DNA from: Chrysochromulina parva
Taxonomy: Eukaryota > Haptophyta > Prymnesiales > Chrysochromulinaceae
Direction: 5' to 3'
DNA: 16,144 nt
NCBI GenBank assembly: GCA_002887195.1
Contig: PJAB01001233.1
Location: 1 to 16,144 of the forward strand
Shown: piece after piece, positions 14,017-16,144 of the stretch
How the letters are laid out: each line of letters begins with the position of its first letter
How positions within the stretch are numbered: the stretch's first letter is position 1
Translations under genes and position numbers: made by a program
The notes under the pieces: generated by a model
The model's input: the letters and a program-made list of their open reading frames with translations, nothing else
Databases searched by the model: none
What the model was told of the DNA's origin: nothing

Positions 14017-16144
14017 TTACCCGCGCCATACGCTCTCGCTCGAGCCGCCAGTGCCGTTGCAACAGGGAGCCAACGACGACGCCATGGGCGGCGCCACGCC
14101 ATTGCTGAAGGGCGAAAAGGTAGACGCTGGCGGCGGCGCTGCGCCATTGCTAAAGGGTGCAAACGAAGACACCGAAGGCGGCGCGCCGTTCCCAAACGGT
14201 GCAAACGAAGACATCGGCGGCGCCTGCTGCTGCTGCTGCTGCTGCTGCTGCCGCAGCTGTTGCAGCTGCGTCTGCTGCTGCTGGTACTGCTGGTACTGCT
14301 GGTACTGCTGCTGCTGCTGGTACTGCGGCTCCGATTGATGCTGCTGGTACTGCGGTTGCGGCTGCGGCTGCGGCTGCTTGTAATGCTGCGCCTGCAGCTG
14401 CTCGTAATGCTGCGCCGAAACTGTGTGCTGCATCGACGAAGCCGACGAAACTGTGTGCTGCATCGACGCCGCAACCGCGTTCGCCGCGGCGGCGGCCGCC
14501 GCTGCCTCCACTGCCACCCGCTCGACGCTCTTCTTTTCCTTGGGAGGCCGTCCACGCGGCCGCTTGATCGCGCCCGGCACGGCGGCGGGCTGCAATTGAA
14601 CTGGCTCCCACCGGTATCGGGCTGCCGCCTGAGCGGGCGCTGTGGCGGGCGCGGCGGGCGCTGTGGCGGGCGCGGCGGGCGCGGACGTGCCGTAGGGTTT
14701 CGAATATTGGCGAGCTGCGGCGATGGCGTTGGCGGCGCCCGCGACAGCGTAGGCGGCGGTGAAGACGGCATCTACCCTTTCCGAGCACGAAGAGCTCAAC
14801 GGAGCCAAGGCCGTTGCGCCGCCCTGCTGCATGGCTTGCGGCGGCGGCTGTGAAAGGCTCTCCCGAGGGTCCGCTACGGCTGTGAAAGTGCCCATGACGG
14901 CGCGCCCCATCTGCTCCTGGCTCTCGAGGCCATTGACGAAGGGATTTGGCGGGAAGAGGGCATACTGCGGCGCTGCCTCGTGACGAACCTCATGGCCCAT
15001 TGACGAACCCATCGGCGGGCAGGGCTGCATGGAGGGCTGGATGGAGGGCTGCATGGAGGGCTGGATGGAGGGCTGCATGGAGGGCTGCATGGAGCGCGGG
15101 GGCGGCTCGTACCCCGTCCAGCCTGGATGATGTTGGGGTAGGCCCATGGCGACCGCATGACGAGCCTCATGGGCCATTGACGAACCATTTGGCGGCCCCA
15201 TGAAGACCCCGTACGATCCGAACTGGTGCGGCGCGAGCGGTGACGAGGGCGGCGCTTGTGGTGAGCCTTCACACGCGTCGGACTCGCTCGCGACGGCGCT
15301 CGCGACGGTGGAGGGGCGTTGCGTCTGGTCGCCCAGGTCCGCAGCTGATGCGGAGGCCGGGTACTTGGCAGCCGGGAGTGCCTGTGACGAAACTGACGAA
15401 ATGGCCGGGTACTTGGCAGCCGGGAGTGCCTGTGTGAGATGGACGTTGGCCGGCGTCGCGTACCTCGCGTAGCACAAGGCTGCCTCCTCCGGCGTTTGGT
15501 AGGTGCCCAGCTCGGCGCTTGGAAGGTGGCGCAGCTTGCCAGTCTCGCTCGTCTGGACTTTGCACAGGCCGCGATCCTTGGAGCCGCCCTTGAAGCCCGT
15601 CTCGCAGCTCGACTTGGAGCTCGACGACAGCATCAGCCCTATCCGCTCGGCCGCCGCGAACGCGCGGACTTCGTCCGCCGTGAGTGGTGGTGGCTGGGTC
15701 GACTTCTGTGAATGTGAATGGGATCCCGTCCGGGCGTGCGAGGGAGCGCCGCCCTGAGCACCCGCATGCACCTCACCGGTAGGCGACTCGGCGTGTGAGG
15801 GGGCATGCGACCGGTGAGGTGCATGCAGGTGCTCGGGACGGCGCTCCAGCGCCCCCGCATGCGACGCATCGGCTGCTGCTGCCCCGTCCACTGCTGCGCC
15901 GCAAGCGAAGAGCGCAAGCATGCTCGCTGCTGCGTCGTGCACCTCCACCCTCTCCCGCTCAACGGACTTGGCCTGTTCCCCGCCGTCCTGGGCACCGCCG
16001 TCCTGGGCACCGCCGTCCTGGGCACCGCCGTCGTGGGCACCGCCCAGCCCGCCGTCGTGGGCACCGCCCAGCCCGCCGTCGTGGGCACCGCCCAGCCCGC
16101 CGTCGTGGGCACCGCCCAGCCCGCCGTCGTGGGCACCGCCCAGC
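14017..16144 (-). CDS. AP2-domain, AT-hook, Gln-rich transcription-factor-like protein, 5' end open at the edge
   Basis: The stop is TAA at 14017-14019. The frame is open to the right edge: the first in-window ATG is 15921, but in-frame coding-type sequence continues through Gly/Ala/Asp repeats to 16144, so the start is probably outside. Domains in order: a Gly-rich repeat N-terminus; a His/Ala-rich segment; one AP2/ERF-type DNA-binding domain at about 15627-15454, with TGFKGGSKDRGLCKVQ, a KLRHL strand and LGTYQTPEEAALCYARYA; low-complexity linkers; an AT-hook KRPRGRPPKEKK near 14535-14570 for AT-rich minor-groove binding; and a Gln-rich tract with Q9. Four APP-x-SSFAPF-x-NG repeats end the protein. 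It is likely a nuclear transcription regulator; targets are unknown. Neither nuclear localisation nor activation was tested beyond composition. Confidence 0.87.
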   Translation of the reverse strand, partial: LGGAHDGGLGGAHDGGLGGAHDGGLGGAHDGGLGGAHDGGAQDGGAQDGGAQDGGEQAKSVERERVEVHDAAASMLALFACGAAVDGAAAADASHAGALERRPEHLHAPHRSHAPSHAESPTGEVHAGAQGGAPSHARTGSHSHSQKSTQPPPLTADEVRAFAAAERIGLMLSSSSKSSCETGFKGGSKDRGLCKVQTSETGKLRHLPSAELGTYQTPEEAALCYARYATPANVHLTQALPAAKYPAISSVSSQALPAAKYPASASAADLGDQTQRPSTVASAVASESDACEGSPQAPPSSPLAPHQFGSYGVFMGPPNGSSMAHEARHAVAMGLPQHHPGWTGYEPPPRSMQPSMQPSIQPSMQPSIQPSMQPCPPMGSSMGHEVRHEAAPQYALFPPNPFVNGLESQEQMGRAVMGTFTAVADPRESLSQPPPQAMQQGGATALAPLSSSCSERVDAVFTAAYAVAGAANAIAAARQYSKPYGTSAPAAPATAPAAPATAPAQAAARYRWEPVQLQPAAVPGAIKRPRGRPPKEKKSVERVAVEAAAAAAAANAVAASMQHTVSSASSMQHTVSAQHYEQLQAQHYKQPQPQPQPQYQQHQSEPQYQQQQQYQQYQQYQQQQTQLQQLRQQQQQQQQQAPPMSSFAPFGNGAPPSVSSFAPFSNGAAPPPASTFSPFSNGVAPPMASSLAPCCNGTGGSSESVWRG
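14053..14223. repeat. Four protein repeats at the C-terminus of the AP2 protein
   Basis: Four units of 13-15 residues follow one another on the minus strand: APPMSSFAPFGNG, APPSVSSFAPFSNG, AAPPPASTFSPFSNG and VAPPMASSLAPCCNG. The core SSFAPFSNG is conserved and the last unit is the most divergent. Confidence 0.9.
14224..14335. repeat. CTG triplet and CTG/GTA array encoding a poly-Gln region
   Basis: Nine CTG triplets (14224-14250) encode Q9 on the minus strand, followed by repeated QQY and QQQ units further up. Confidence 0.9.
14979..15190. repeat. Duplicated MxHExRHE segment flanking the 12-bp array
   Basis: Two imperfect copies of about 32 bp (near 14980-15012 and 15155-15188) encode GSSMGHEVRHEAA and GSSMAHEARHAVA in the AP2 protein. 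They flank the 12-bp tandem array, so an older, larger duplication may have preceded the array. Confidence 0.75.
15023..15094. repeat. 12-bp tandem repeat, six copies
   Basis: Six units of GGCTGCATGGAG or GGCTGGATGGAG encode alternating MQPS and IQPS on the minus strand in the linker of the AP2 protein. Confidence 0.95.
15355..15434. repeat. 32-bp direct repeat, two copies, 48-bp period
   Basis: Positions 15355-15386 and 15403-15434 are identical. Both encode QALPAAKYPA, just downstream of the AP2 domain, and the 48-bp period keeps the frame. Confidence 0.93.
15981..16144. repeat. 15-bp then 24-bp in-frame minisatellite at the right edge
   Basis: Four 15-bp units (15981-16040; the fourth changes CCT to CGT) are followed by nearly five 24-bp units (16027-16144, sharing the same core) running off the edge. 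On the minus strand they encode GGAQD-type and GGAHDGGL-type repeats in frame with the AP2 protein. The 24-bp unit looks like the 15-bp unit plus a 9-bp insertion. Confidence 0.93.

Noticed and set aside
13622..14062. 146-aa minus-strand frame with several ATGs
   Set aside because: No domain is recognised, it overlaps the AP2 3' end and its composition is mixed. A possible GTAAGC donor at the AP2 stop made me consider it a last exon, but no acceptor or homology supports that.
13755..14771. 338-codon minus-strand Ser/Arg-rich frame
   Set aside because: It overlaps the AP2 gene in another frame; the Ser/Arg runs come from its CAG/CTG and GGC triplets.

Overview
The window is GC-rich nuclear DNA from a eukaryote, most likely a unicellular alga or related protist. 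A haptophyte or high-GC stramenopile would fit; I cannot place it further from sequence alone. The grounds are CAF-1, ODR4 and tropomodulin-like proteins, an AP2 domain paired with an AT-hook (seen in algae and protists rather than animals or fungi), long low-complexity Ala/Gln/Ser/Pro linkers, strong third-position G/C, and genes that are intronless or have few short introns. I see no operons, ribosome binding sites, tRNA, rRNA, CRISPR or transposase.

Layout, left to right. (1) 1-886, minus: 3' part of a leucine-rich-repeat protein whose LRR end resembles tropomodulin, running off the left edge through 51-bp in-frame repeats. (2) 887-1301: divergent promoter region. (3) 1302-3551, plus: a 749-aa protein of unknown function with two related EF-hand-like helical modules and a DxDxDG calcium-loop motif. 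(4) 3552-4108: convergent 3' region. (5) 4109-4828, minus: an unknown multi-pass membrane protein with an uncertain 5' end. (6) 5350-6975, minus: a full-length ODR4 homologue. (7) 6976-7615: intergenic, with tandem repeats. (8) 7616-12755, minus: one three-exon gene for the large subunit of chromatin assembly factor 1 (CAF-1 p150/FAS1/Cac1). (9) 12756-14016: intergenic, with an E2F/MCB-like site just upstream of the CAF-1 start. (10) 14017-16144, minus: an AP2-domain, AT-hook, Gln-rich transcription-factor-like protein, open at the right edge.

The main discovery is the CAF-1 gene. Splicing three reading frames through two phase-0 introns gives a 1631-aa protein. In order it has a doublecortin-like N-terminus, an MBD-like segment, a chromodomain, a KER-type coiled coil, a PIP-like box, the CAF1A signature with its acidic region, the C-terminal winged helix, and then a PWWP domain. 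In well-known CAF-1 large subunits I know of no chromodomain, MBD or PWWP, so this looks like a histone chaperone with built-in chromatin readers. Its 77-nt second intron ends in a 28-nt near-copy of the end of the exon before it, which looks like an intron made by local duplication. The first intron is almost wholly a tandem array of a roughly 20-nt unit.

The genes do not form one obvious pathway. Two adjacent minus-strand genes (AP2/AT-hook protein and CAF-1) act on chromatin or DNA. ODR4 and the unknown membrane protein, also adjacent, are both membrane proteins. I draw no functional link from adjacency alone.
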